The notes under the pieces were generated by a model. The model was not told where the DNA came from. It ran no database searches and worked only from the letters and a program-made list of their open reading frames with translations. From RPRB01 sp035519675 (GTDB taxonomy: Bacteria > Myxococcota > Myxococcia > Myxococcales > Myxococcaceae), in contig DATIWB010000100.1 of assembly GCA_035519675.1 (NCBI GenBank), positions 1 to 64,000 on the forward strand: DNA of 64,000 nucleotides. Direction: 5' to 3'. The translations under genes were made by a program, and so were the position numbers. This document shows positions 35,557 to 43,084 of this stretch, piece after piece; position 1 is the first letter of the stretch, and the number at the start of each line of letters is the position of its first letter.

Positions 35557-35864
35557 CCCCGGTCCTCCAGAGGAAGCGGCGTCACCGTGGCCCCGGAGGT
35601 GACGAGGTACCGTCGCCCGGCGGTCTCGAGCAGCACCACCGTGAGCCGCGGTCCGAGCTGCCGACGCTCGAGGACGTTGATCGGCCGGGGCTCGAGCGGG
35701 GCGGACAGGCGCGACCGGAGCCGGAGCGCCAGGCCGGCCGCGGCAGCGAGCACGGCCGCCGCGCCTCCGCGGAGGCTGGGTCCCAGCACCAGGAGCATCA
35801 GCGCCGCGCCTCCCAGGGGGGCGAGCAGCTCGAGCGGACGGCGGACGAGGACGCTCAGGGTCAT
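35553..35864 (-). CDS. FliO-like membrane protein within the secretion operon
   Basis: The 103-residue protein has two hydrophobic segments (about residues 12-27 and 33-48) and then a small beta domain: INVLERRQLGPRLTVVLLE followed by AGRRYLVTSGATVTPLPLE. This matches FliO/MopB, the flagellar factor that assists FliP assembly, which here would act on SctR, encoded next. FliO homologues are usual in flagellar loci but generally not reported in injectisome loci. Overlaps with sctQ (ATGA) and sctR (GTGA) fix both ends. Confidence 0.7.
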   Translation of the reverse strand: MTLSVLVRRPLELLAPLGGAALMLLVLGPSLRGGAAAVLAAAAGLALRLRSRLSAPLEPRPINVLERRQLGPRLTVVLLETAGRRYLVTSGATVTPLPLEDRG

Positions 35865-36988
35865 GGCAAGAGCTCCAGGACGCGAGCGGCGACCTCGCCC
35901 TCCACCTCCACCAGCTCGGCCCGGGCGATGCGCCGGTCACCGGCGCGGAGGAACACCGGATCTCCCGCACTGACCCGCAGCGGGACGAGCTGGCCGGGCT
36001 GGAGGGCCGAGATCTCGGCGAGCGACAGCGGAACGCGGGCGAGCTCCACCTCGAGCTCGACTGGCAGTTCGGACAGCGTGGGCTCCACCTGTGTGACCTC
36101 CTGCGAAGGCCGGAGCAGCTCGGCGCCGGCATGGCGAAAGCCCTCCGCGGACAGCGTCCCGGTGAGGACCGCTCCGGGCCGCACCAGCGCCAGGGGCGCG
36201 TGCAGCGCTCCGTCCACGAGGCGCGCACCGGGGAGCACCACCGCCGCCCCGGCGAGCGCCGGGAGCTGGTGCGCCCAGACCACGCCGCAGCGTACGCGCG
36301 GCGAGAAGGGAAGGCGGACCCACGAGGAGACGGGGCCGGCCGGGGCTCGAGTCTCCGGCACCGTCAGGGCCACCGCGCGCAGGGCCAGCTCGGGCACGTG
36401 GAGCACGGCGCGTCCGCGGAGGACGGCGCACTGCACCCCCAGCTCCACGACGAGCGATGGACCGGACCCCAGCCGACGCTGGGCGTCGGAGCGGCTCGCG
36501 CCGACCTCGACCAGACGCGGGCGCCACCGGGACTCGGCCGCCCCGACCTGCCGCAGGCCGGCGAGCACGCTGAGGAGCAGCTCGGCCAGCAGCGCGCGCT
36601 CGAGGCGCGTCGCCGCGAGCACCGGGACGTCGGGTTCGACGCCCCCGGTGCGCCGGGCGGCCAGCGCCGCCGCGAGCCCGGGGTCCAGCGCCAGCAGCGC
36701 CTCGGCGCCGGGCCCGCCGAGCGTCAGCACGCAGAGGATCGCCGCGTGTCCGAGCGCGCGGGCGGGACGCAGCGGCGTGTCCGCCATCTGGACGGTCAGC
36801 TCGGCCTCGGTGCCCAGCGCGGCGGTGAGGGCGCGGGCGGCGGCCGCCCGGAGCGCGCCGAGCTCATCCACCAGCCCCGGACGTCGGCCGAGGAGAAGAC
36901 GTGCCCGCCCCATCTTCCGGGTCGCGAGCCGGGCGAGTGGCCAGCGGGTGCTCGGGGCCGAGAGCGCGCGCATCGAGCGGTCCGGCAT
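35861..36988 (-). CDS. sctQ: Type III secretion cytosolic ring protein SctQ
   Basis: The 375-residue protein ends with a SpoA domain (about residues 300-375: LPVELEVELARVPLSLAEI, LQPGQLVPL, DPVFLRAGDRRIARAELVEV), as in FliN/FliM/YscQ, which build the cytosolic sorting platform. The rest is an Ala/Leu/Arg-rich domain equivalent to the YscQ N-terminal half. The start is uncertain: ATG 36988 and ATG 36973 are both in frame and neither has a clear ribosome site. Four-base overlap with the FliO-like gene. Confidence 0.8.
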   Translation of the reverse strand: MPDRSMRALSAPSTRWPLARLATRKMGRARLLLGRRPGLVDELGALRAAAARALTAALGTEAELTVQMADTPLRPARALGHAAILCVLTLGGPGAEALLALDPGLAAALAARRTGGVEPDVPVLAATRLERALLAELLLSVLAGLRQVGAAESRWRPRLVEVGASRSDAQRRLGSGPSLVVELGVQCAVLRGRAVLHVPELALRAVALTVPETRAPAGPVSSWVRLPFSPRVRCGVVWAHQLPALAGAAVVLPGARLVDGALHAPLALVRPGAVLTGTLSAEGFRHAGAELLRPSQEVTQVEPTLSELPVELEVELARVPLSLAEISALQPGQLVPLRVSAGDPVFLRAGDRRIARAELVEVEGEVAARVLELLP

Positions 36989-37340
36989 TGCGAGGCACGG
37001 GCCAGACGAGACGGAGAGGGAGCGCTGCGAGGGTTCGCGTCCGGGCCGTGAGACGGACCGGCGCGGGCCCGGGACGGTCGAGGCTCCCGTCCAGTGCCGG
37101 CGCGGGGGCGGGCCATGGCCCAGCGATGGCTCGCGGCGAACGCCGGCCGCTACGGCAGCCAGCCCTGCGTCCACAGCTCCACGCGCCAGTGGGTGACGAA
37201 GGCGTCGTCATCCAGTCCCGTGCGGTGAGCGACTCCTTTCTCCGACAGTGGGCGCGGTCCGCGTACCCCGGGAAAGTGGTGACGGACCCTGGGCAGTGGG
37301 GACAAAGGATGGGGTCTGCCGCACCCGGGAGTCCGCCGAA
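36989..37340. other. Intergenic stretch upstream of sctQ
   Basis: About 350 bp with no gene I can support. A minus-strand open frame ending at 37150 finishes with a protein-like stretch (DDDAFVTHWRVELWTQGWLP) but has no convincing start codon or ribosome site. The stretch probably holds the promoter of the sctQ-to-sctV operon on the minus strand and of the small lipoprotein gene on the plus strand. No sigma-54 or obvious sigma-70 promoter stands out. Confidence 0.35.
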
Positions 37341-37569
37341 ATGTTTCGCACGCGCAGGTTGCTGGTCGTTCTGGTGTCGATGGGGATGGGGGCGTGCCGG
37401 AGGGCAGGGCTCCGGAGGCCCCGGGGGCCGGATCTCGCTCGCCGCGACCGGCGGTGGCCGGGTGAGCAACACCGCCACCGGGTTCGACGTTGGCGGTGGC
37501 ACGGGGGCCGGCGGCACAGGTCTCCCGGGGATCGTCCTCCTCGACGGTCAGGCCGTCCCGCCGCCGTAG
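37341..37569 (+). pseudogene. Small lipoprotein gene with an apparent one-base frameshift
   Basis: From ATG 37341 one frame gives a lipoprotein signal, MFRTRRLLVVLVSMGMGAC. Right after the cysteine the frame becomes arginine-rich nonsense. Skipping one base at 37398 switches to a frame that reads GGQGSGGPGG and then RISLAATGGGRVSNTATGF, ending VLLDGQAVPPP and a TAG at 37567-37569. The joined product would be 75 residues: a signal, a Gly/Ser/Pro linker and a short tail. A GGGAG lies about ten bases before the ATG. This is either a real inactivating insertion or a sequencing error in a G/C run. Confidence 0.45.
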
Positions 37570-37620
37570 GTCCCGCCCCGTCGACGAGCAGCGCCGCGAC
37601 GACCTGGCCGTCGCCCGGCG

Positions 37621-37983
37621 TCAGGAGCGCTCAAGCTCCAGCGCCACGCGCCGGGCCCAGCGCTCCAGCCGCCCGTCGACCTCGGCGCCGAGCCGGGGGA
37701 TGGGGTGACGCGGCGCGAAGGTGCTCGCCAGCGCCGCGTGGCGGTCCACCCGGCTGGTCCGCTCGATGCGTCCGAGTAGCCCGAGCGCCGCCGGCCGGAG
37801 GGCCTCGGCGAGCCCCGAGAGCAGCGCGGCAGCCCGTTCCCCGTCCAGCGCCGACACCGTCCGCACCAGCTCCTCGAGCGCGCCGGCACCGGCGGGATGC
37901 TCGACCTGAGGCTCGGCGGGACCAGGGGCTGGACGCCCCGCCGCAGAACGCCGACCGTTCGGGCTCAGCCCCTCGCGTCTCAT
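37621..37983 (-). CDS. Unknown 120-residue protein between sctJ and sctQ
   Basis: The product has a Pro/Arg-rich N-terminal third and a helical rest (EELVRTVSALDGERAAALLSG, GLLGRIERTSRVDRH). No membrane segment or signal is present. In canonical injectisome loci this slot holds sctK or sctL (stalk and stator proteins); similarity to either is not visible to me, so I only propose a sorting-platform accessory by position. ATG 37983 overlaps the sctJ stop (ATGA), so it is translated with sctJ. Three longer overlapping frames here are shadows. Confidence 0.6.
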   Translation of the reverse strand: MRREGLSPNGRRSAAGRPAPGPAEPQVEHPAGAGALEELVRTVSALDGERAAALLSGLAEALRPAALGLLGRIERTSRVDRHAALASTFAPRHPIPRLGAEVDGRLERWARRVALELERS

Positions 37984-38765
37984 CCGGCCTCCCGCCGCGC
38001 CAGGGGCGCCTGGACCACCGGCCGGAGCGCGAGGCCCGTGGCGGCCGGGGCGAGGCGGCGCCGGGCGCGGCGCCGGGCCCAGAGCGCAGCTCCACCCGAC
38101 GCTCCGCCGAGCACGAGCACCCCGGCGCCGAGCAGCGCCGGGGCCCACGCCGACCGCACCGGGGGCAGTGCCCGCGGCGGCACGGTGGAGACCACCTCCG
38201 AGACCACCAGCGTCACCGCGGCCGGCTCGAGCCCCTCGACCGATCCGGCCACCAGCGCCCGGAGTTCGTGCTCGATCGCCTGCAGGCGCGGGGCCGCCGA
38301 GCGCTGGGCCCGGAGGTAGACCGCCGCCTTGGTCGGCGCGCTGGGCATGCCCGAGCGGTTGGGCTGGGGCCGCACCAGATGGACCCTGGCCGACACCACC
38401 CCGTCCACCGCCTCGAGCGTCCGCGCCAGCTCGCCCGACTGCGCCTCGACGAGCAGCGCGTGCTGCTCCACCGGGTCAGGCACCAGCCCCGGTTTCAGGA
38501 GCTCGCGCACCCCCGGGGTCCGGGCGCGCGGCAACCCCAGCTCGGCCAGCACCCGCACGGCGTCGGCCGCATCGGCCGCCTCGACCTCCACCGCCCAGGT
38601 CGGCGGACGGCCATCCTCCACCACCTTCCGCGCCTGGAATCCGCGCTCCATCAGCACCGTCTGGAGCTCGTTGGCCTGCCGCTCGTCGAGACCGTGCTGC
38701 ACGGACGCCGAGCAGGCCACCGCCGGAAGCGTCATTGCCGCCACCGCGAGGAGAGACAGGCGCAT
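37980..38765 (-). CDS. sctJ: Type III secretion inner-ring lipoprotein SctJ
   Basis: The 261-residue protein has a lipoprotein signal with lipobox AVAC (cysteine at 18) and the YscJ/PrgK/FliF ring-building domains: GLDERQANELQTVLMERGFQA, then ELGLPRARTPGVRELLKPGL, then the second domain LEAVDGVVSARVHLVRPQP. A single membrane helix lies near residues 208-228, followed by a basic cytosolic tail. This is the standard layout of the lipidated inner membrane ring. Two bases separate its start codon from the sctI stop. Confidence 0.9.
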   Translation of the reverse strand: MRLSLLAVAAMTLPAVACSASVQHGLDERQANELQTVLMERGFQARKVVEDGRPPTWAVEVEAADAADAVRVLAELGLPRARTPGVRELLKPGLVPDPVEQHALLVEAQSGELARTLEAVDGVVSARVHLVRPQPNRSGMPSAPTKAAVYLRAQRSAAPRLQAIEHELRALVAGSVEGLEPAAVTLVVSEVVSTVPPRALPPVRSAWAPALLGAGVLVLGGASGGAALWARRRARRRLAPAATGLALRPVVQAPLARREAG

Positions 38766-38767
38766 GC

Positions 38768-39148
38768 TCAGACCTGCGTCTGCAGCAGGGTCCTCACCCC
38801 GCCGCTCACCCGGTCGAGCACCTTGCCCGCGAGGTCCACCGTCTGGCTCGCCTCGGCCACGCCGGCCTGCAGCGAGAGGAGCTCCGCCGGCGAGAACGTC
38901 CGCCCGGATGCGGCCAGGGCGAGGATGCGGTCCATCCGGGCCTGGGCCGCAGCGACCCGGCCCAGCCAGGCGCCGGGGTCCACCCGGTGCTGCGAGGCCG
39001 GCAGCGCCCGGCGAGGCTCGACCTCCAGACGCGCCGGGACGGGGGCCGGCCGCGCAGGGTGCCGGACCTCGAACCGGACCGGTGAGGCGGTGCGCGTCCG
39101 CTCCGGTGAGGGGGAGACACCCGCGTTTCCGATGCGCTCGATGGCCAT
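38768..39148 (-). CDS. sctI: Type III secretion inner rod protein SctI (candidate)
   Basis: The 126-residue protein has a disordered Pro/Arg-rich N-terminal half and an alpha-helical C-terminus, FSPAELLSLQAGVAEASQTV followed by DLAGKVLDRVSGGVRTLLQTQ. The spacing of Leu-Leu-x-Leu-Gln, Val-Asp-Leu, Lys-Val and the closing LLQTQ matches the conserved end of SctI rod proteins. It lies directly upstream of sctJ, the canonical neighbour. Identification rests on about 40 residues and position. Confidence 0.75.
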   Translation of the reverse strand: MAIERIGNAGVSPSPERTRTASPVRFEVRHPARPAPVPARLEVEPRRALPASQHRVDPGAWLGRVAAAQARMDRILALAASGRTFSPAELLSLQAGVAEASQTVDLAGKVLDRVSGGVRTLLQTQV

Positions 39149-39150
39149 GG

Positions 39151-39543
39151 CTAGCGAATGTTGTTGATGGCCGCCTTCGCCGAATCCGACCTCACCTTGA
39201 GGATGTTGGAGACGGCGGTGAACTGCTGCGCCTCGGCCTGCATGTACTGCTGGATGCGGAGGTAGTCCTGACTGCTGAGCTCCCCCGGCTGCGACAGGAG
39301 CGCCAGGAGGTCTGCATCCGAGCGGATGGCCTGTGGCGCGCTCCCCCCTCCGGTGATGGCGGACACCGCCGAGGCCACGCCCGAGACGATGCCCCCCACC
39401 AGTGCCGCCGGCGGCGAGAGCACCGACAGCGCGCCCCCGGCACCCCGGGCGAATCCACCCAGGGCCGAGCCGAGGATGTCCCCGAAGCCCTTCTTCTGCG
39501 CCGGCGGTGCGGCGACAGCTCCCGTGATGACTGGCGGCTCCAT
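39151..39543 (-). CDS. Needle-like protein (SctF-type C-terminus) with a hydrophobic N-terminal half
   Basis: The last about 55 residues (ADLLALLSQPGELSSQDYL, then QQYMQAEAQQFTAVSNIL, then KVRSDSAKAAINNIR) follow the needle-protein pattern of a helix-turn-helix ending in a short Ile-Arg or Phe-Arg tail, as in PrgI and MxiH. Needle subunits have about 80 residues, but this one has 130. It carries before that region a Gly/Ala-rich hydrophobic block (about residues 20-65, DILGSALGGFARGAGGALS and GGIVSGVASAVSAITGG) that could insert in a membrane. A strong GGGGAGGAGG precedes ATG 39543. It is the first gene of the operon. A hybrid of needle and pore-former is my inference. Confidence 0.55.
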   Translation of the reverse strand: MEPPVITGAVAAPPAQKKGFGDILGSALGGFARGAGGALSVLSPPAALVGGIVSGVASAVSAITGGGSAPQAIRSDADLLALLSQPGELSSQDYLRIQQYMQAEAQQFTAVSNILKVRSDSAKAAINNIR

Positions 39544-39772
39544 CCGTCCTCCTCCCCCGCGTGGGGTGACCCGGGTGGGCGCCAGTTCACGGACCGTGCC
39601 CAGGATTCCCTCGGGGAGGAAGGCCGGGTGACACTCCGGGATGCGGGACGCAGCGCCCGGCACTCGGGACGGACGGGGCGAGGGCGCGCCGCTCCTCGCC
39701 CACGGGTGTCCCCCAGGAAGTTGCCCGCTCGCCGAACCTCCCTCACACTCCCCGGCCAGAGAAGGACCCGCC

Positions 39773-40099
39773 ATGCCGGACTCCCCCGACCTTGGTTCCA
39801 TCCGAGAGCGCCAGCATCCGCGCGTCGCCGCCCACCTCCCGGTCGAGGTCCGCGGGCCGGGGTTGCTTCGACAGGCGGTGGCCGAGGACATCTCGCTCGC
39901 CGGCCTGCGCGTGCTCGGGCTCCGCGCCCCGGTGGGCCAGTCGCTGACGGTGGCCCTGCCGCTCCCGGGCGACCGGGTGGTGCGGCTGCGCTGCTCGGTG
40001 GTGCGCCAGGACCCGACCGGGGTGGCGCTGGAATTCGACGGGCTCGACTGGGACGACCTCTTCGCCCTCGCCCGGTTCCTCCACCCCCGACTGCCCTGA
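39773..40099 (+). CDS. PilZ-domain cyclic-di-GMP-binding protein
   Basis: The 108-residue single-domain protein has both parts of the PilZ ligand motif: RQHPR at residues 13-17 (RxxxR) and D39-I-S41-L-A-G44 (DxSxxG), followed by the six-stranded barrel pattern ending GVALEFDGL. ATG 39773 is preceded by GAGAAGGA (39760-39767). It would bind cyclic-di-GMP and act on a partner, perhaps the divergent secretion operon or motility; that link is inference from position alone. Confidence 0.85.
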   Translation: MPDSPDLGSIRERQHPRVAAHLPVEVRGPGLLRQAVAEDISLAGLRVLGLRAPVGQSLTVALPLPGDRVVRLRCSVVRQDPTGVALEFDGLDWDDLFALARFLHPRLP

Positions 40100-40108
40100 G
40101 TCGGACTG

Positions 40109-40543
40109 CTAGGCGCCGTCACCGGTCCGCAGCCGCTCCACCAGCTCCATCAGCTCGGAGCCACGGAAGGGCTTGTGGATGTACCCGTTGGCCCCCGCGG
40201 CCAGCGCGGCCTCGAGGTCGGTCCGCCGGGTCTTGGCGGTGAGCATGTAGAGCGGCACGGAGGCGGTGGCCGGGTCCGACTTGAGCATCCGGCACACCGT
40301 GAGCCCGTCCATCCCGGGGAGCACCACGTCCAGCAGCACCAGATCGAAGTGAGACTCACGCGCCCGCCGGAGCCCCTCGGCGCCGTTGCCCGCGGTCTCC
40401 ACCGCCACCTGCCCGTCGTCGAGCATGCTCCGCACGAGCTCCCGGATGACGGGCTCGTCCTCCACGACCAGGATCCGGAACGGAGAGCGGGGGTCCACGC
40501 GAGGCCGAAGGACGAGGGTGTAGCACGTCCCGTGGGTCGGCAA
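40109..40543 (-). CDS. Stand-alone response regulator receiver protein
   Basis: A single receiver domain of 144 residues with no output domain: acidic pair in RILVVEDEP (E28-D29), phosphoacceptor D72 in LVLLDVVLPGMDG, the switch Thr in MLTAKT, and the Lys in YIHKPF. Start is uncertain: TTG 40543 (7 bp after the BatE stop) or GTG 40498, which would begin VDPRSPFRILVVEDE; neither has a strong ribosome site. It ends the Bat operon and may read out or modulate it; no kinase is adjacent. Confidence 0.8.
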   Translation of the reverse strand: MPTHGTCYTLVLRPRVDPRSPFRILVVEDEPVIRELVRSMLDDGQVAVETAGNGAEGLRRARESHFDLVLLDVVLPGMDGLTVCRMLKSDPATASVPLYMLTAKTRRTDLEAALAAGANGYIHKPFRGSELMELVERLRTGDGA

Positions 40544-40550
40544 GGGGCCC

Positions 40551-41243
40551 TCACCGCAGGGGGGACACCCCCGCCGGGTCCGTCCACCCCTCGAGACCGT
40601 TGGGGAGCCGCACCCGGACGAAGTCGCCCGAGCGGTCGAGCATCCGGAGCTTCACCCCGGGGTGGAGCTCGAACGACACCTTGCTGCGTGCCTCCGGCAC
40701 CTCGTGCACGGGGAGGGTCCGGGCGAGCACCACCCCCTCGCGCACCGCCTCCTGCGTATAGAGGTGGGCGGCGAGCACCGCCCCGGCCGGCGCGCTGAGC
40801 ACCAGCGCCGAGGCCGCCCCGCCGAGCAACCAGCCCCGCCAGCGCCCGAGCACCACCCGGGCGGCGAGCAGCACGAACCCCAGTGCCCACAGGCCGGCGA
40901 AGAGGCCGCCCGAAACGGCCGGGGAGGTGGCCGCCGCGACCCGCTCGAGGAAGGGCTCCTCGCCCTGCGCGCCCACCAGCTGATCCAGCTGTCGCCCACG
41001 GGCGATGGTGAGGTTGGCATCGACGTCGGAGCCGCCGCCAGCCCGCCTCGCCTGTTCCAGCGCGTACACCGCCTCGCCGATCTTCCCCTGCGCCAGCGCG
41101 GTGGTGCCGAGGTTGTAGAGGACGTCGGGACCGTCGTGGCCCTGCTCGACGAGCGTGCGGAACGCGTCCTCCGCTGCCCCCACCTCGCCGCGGCCGTAGG
41201 CCTGGAGGCCCTGCTGAAAGAGCAGCTCCGAGTCGCCGGGCAT
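40551..41243 (-). CDS. batE: BatE-like protein (TPR plus SH3-type domain)
   Basis: The 230-residue protein has N-terminal TPR repeats (FQQGLQAYGRGEVGAAEDAF, DVLYNLGTTALAQGKIGEAV), two membrane helices (about residues 105-125 and 132-152), and a C-terminal bacterial SH3 fold (KVSFELHPGVKLRMLDRSGD, VRVRLPNGLEGWTDP). This is the arrangement of BatE in Bacteroides aerotolerance (bat) operons. Its ATG shares one base with the BatD stop (TGATG). Confidence 0.75.
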   Translation of the reverse strand: MPGDSELLFQQGLQAYGRGEVGAAEDAFRTLVEQGHDGPDVLYNLGTTALAQGKIGEAVYALEQARRAGGGSDVDANLTIARGRQLDQLVGAQGEEPFLERVAAATSPAVSGGLFAGLWALGFVLLAARVVLGRWRGWLLGGAASALVLSAPAGAVLAAHLYTQEAVREGVVLARTLPVHEVPEARSKVSFELHPGVKLRMLDRSGDFVRVRLPNGLEGWTDPAGVSPLR

Positions 41244-43084
41244 CAGGCGCCCTCCCAGAGGCCGGCCAGCGCCTCGGCGTCGGCGAGCACCGCGGCGCGG
41301 TCCATCCGCGACGCCCCGGGGGCGAAGCGCACCTCGTCGCAGGTGTCTTGCAGGCGCCTGACCCGGGCCTGGAACTCGGGGGGAGCACCCGCCGTGGCGA
41401 GCCGCTCGCGCAGCGCCTCGCGGGTGAGCCCGGTGACCGGAAGTCCCAGCCGGAGCGAGAGCAGCTCGGCCACCGCCCCGTCCACCTCGGCCGAGAATGC
41501 CGCGTCGTCCAGCCCCGGCCCCGCAGTCTGGAGCGCCGCCAGCCGTCCGCGCGCCCGCTGCTCGCACCGCCGCCGCTCCCCGCGCGGGTCCGAGCGCGCC
41601 CGGTGTCGCTGCACCGCCTGTCCGGCCACCGTCCCGATGAAAGCCAGCGGCGGCAGTGCCAGCAGCGCGAGGAACCAGCCCCGGCGCCACGGCGGGGGCG
41701 GCCGGTCCAGCGCCGCCGAGATCCGCAGCGGGCGCAGCGCGCTCGCGTTCAGCACGTTGCGCGCCACGGGCTCGTCAGGCCGGCCGGGCGTCGCGGCCAC
41801 GGCGCTGCCCCCGGCACCTGGGACCACGGCCAGGGTGAGCGGCCCCGTGCGGCTGCGCTCATACCGCTGGGTCTCCGGATCGAAGTAGGCCAGCTCCAGC
41901 GCGGGAATCTCGAAGGTGCCGGTCTGCTGGGGCAGGACGAGGAACTCCTGGGTGCGGCGCCCTTGAATGCGGCCCCGGACGGTGGAGGTCTTGTCGCTGC
42001 TGGTCGGCTCGTAGAGCTTGAGTGCCGGCGGCAGCACCGGCCTGGGCAGGACGAGGTCCTTGACGTTGCCCCGTCCCTCCACCGTCAGCCGCAGGGTCAC
42101 CGGCGTGCCGAGCTCGGTGCGGCCGGAGGTCAGCTCGGCGGTGAGCGCCCAGGTCCCCACCGCGCTGGGCTGGAACCCGGCGGGCGCGCCAGCGGGCAGC
42201 GGCTTGACCTTCAAGGTCAGCGGCTGCGAGGCGCGGTGCTCGCGCCGGCCGGCGAAGAGGAACCCGGTGGTGATGTCCGCCTCGACCGGGCCGATCTCCC
42301 GCGCCCCGGACTTCACCGGGAAGAGCGCCAGCCGCCGCAGGAGGTAGGCCCGGTACGGCACCCCGTCGACGGTGCGGGTCTCGCCGGTGAGCTCCTTCGG
42401 CGTGTCCACGTCCTCGGTCCAGAACCCGTCCAGCCTGGGCATGGTCACCGCGTCCACCCGGCTCAGGTCGACACGGGCGTAGATCCACAGGGAGAGGGTG
42501 GCCTGCTCGCCCTGGTAGACCTCCTTCTTGTCGAGCTCGCCGCGGAGGAAGAGGTCGCGCTCGCCCGCGGCCTGCTGCCGGCGACGGAACACGTCGAACG
42601 GATTCTCGGCGTCGTCTCCCCCACCGAAGGGGCCCATCCCGAAGGGGTCCGGCCGCGGCCGCGACCCGCCGCTCGGATCCGGCACGTGGCCGGCCTTCAC
42701 CGTCAAGGTGACCGATTGCGACTTGAACACCCCGCTCGAGGCGTGGAGCTCGGCCGGAGGCAGCACCAGCTTGCCGGGCTTGAGCGCGCGCATCCTGACC
42801 CGGAGCGTGGAGATCTGCTGGACCCGGGGCCCTCCGCCTCCGAACCGGACGCTGCTCTCCACGCCCCGGCTGGTGCCGATGGTCTCCACCGAGGGCGTGT
42901 CCGGCAGCTGGAGCGAGGAGCCGGCGGGCGCGTCGACCGCGCGCACCGTGAGGACGAAGATGTCATCGGTCCCCACCTCGGTGCGGTCCACCTCCTGGGT
43001 GACGACGGGCGCGTCGGCGGCCAGCGCGGACGCGGCGAGCAGCAGGACGGCGGTGGCGGGGAGGTGGCTACCAGTCCTTCTCAT
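41243..43084 (-). CDS. batD: BatD-like oxygen-tolerance membrane protein
   Basis: The 613-residue protein has a signal peptide (LLLAASALAADA), a large periplasmic part with repeated beta-sandwich motifs (QEVDRTEVGTDDIFVLTVRA; DLFLRGELDKKEVYQGEQ; WALTAELTSGRTELGTPVTL, each being the 'threat to tolerance' pattern of BatD), one membrane helix near residue 465-485, and a helical cytosolic tail. A Gly/Pro/Asp linker (PDPFGMGPFGGGDDAENPF) interrupts the first and second beta domains. It overlaps the BatB/C gene by 17 bp. Confidence 0.82.
   Translation of the reverse strand: MRRTGSHLPATAVLLLAASALAADAPVVTQEVDRTEVGTDDIFVLTVRAVDAPAGSSLQLPDTPSVETIGTSRGVESSVRFGGGGPRVQQISTLRVRMRALKPGKLVLPPAELHASSGVFKSQSVTLTVKAGHVPDPSGGSRPRPDPFGMGPFGGGDDAENPFDVFRRRQQAAGERDLFLRGELDKKEVYQGEQATLSLWIYARVDLSRVDAVTMPRLDGFWTEDVDTPKELTGETRTVDGVPYRAYLLRRLALFPVKSGAREIGPVEADITTGFLFAGRREHRASQPLTLKVKPLPAGAPAGFQPSAVGTWALTAELTSGRTELGTPVTLRLTVEGRGNVKDLVLPRPVLPPALKLYEPTSSDKTSTVRGRIQGRRTQEFLVLPQQTGTFEIPALELAYFDPETQRYERSRTGPLTLAVVPGAGGSAVAATPGRPDEPVARNVLNASALRPLRISAALDRPPPPWRRGWFLALLALPPLAFIGTVAGQAVQRHRARSDPRGERRRCEQRARGRLAALQTAGPGLDDAAFSAEVDGAVAELLSLRLGLPVTGLTREALRERLATAGAPPEFQARVRRLQDTCDEVRFAPGASRMDRAAVLADAEALAGLWEGA

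Noticed and set aside
37150..37338. Minus-strand mini-gene ending in DAFVTHWRVELWTQGWLP
   Set aside because: The end looks protein-like, but there is no start codon with a ribosome site and no family; it overlaps the likely promoter region.
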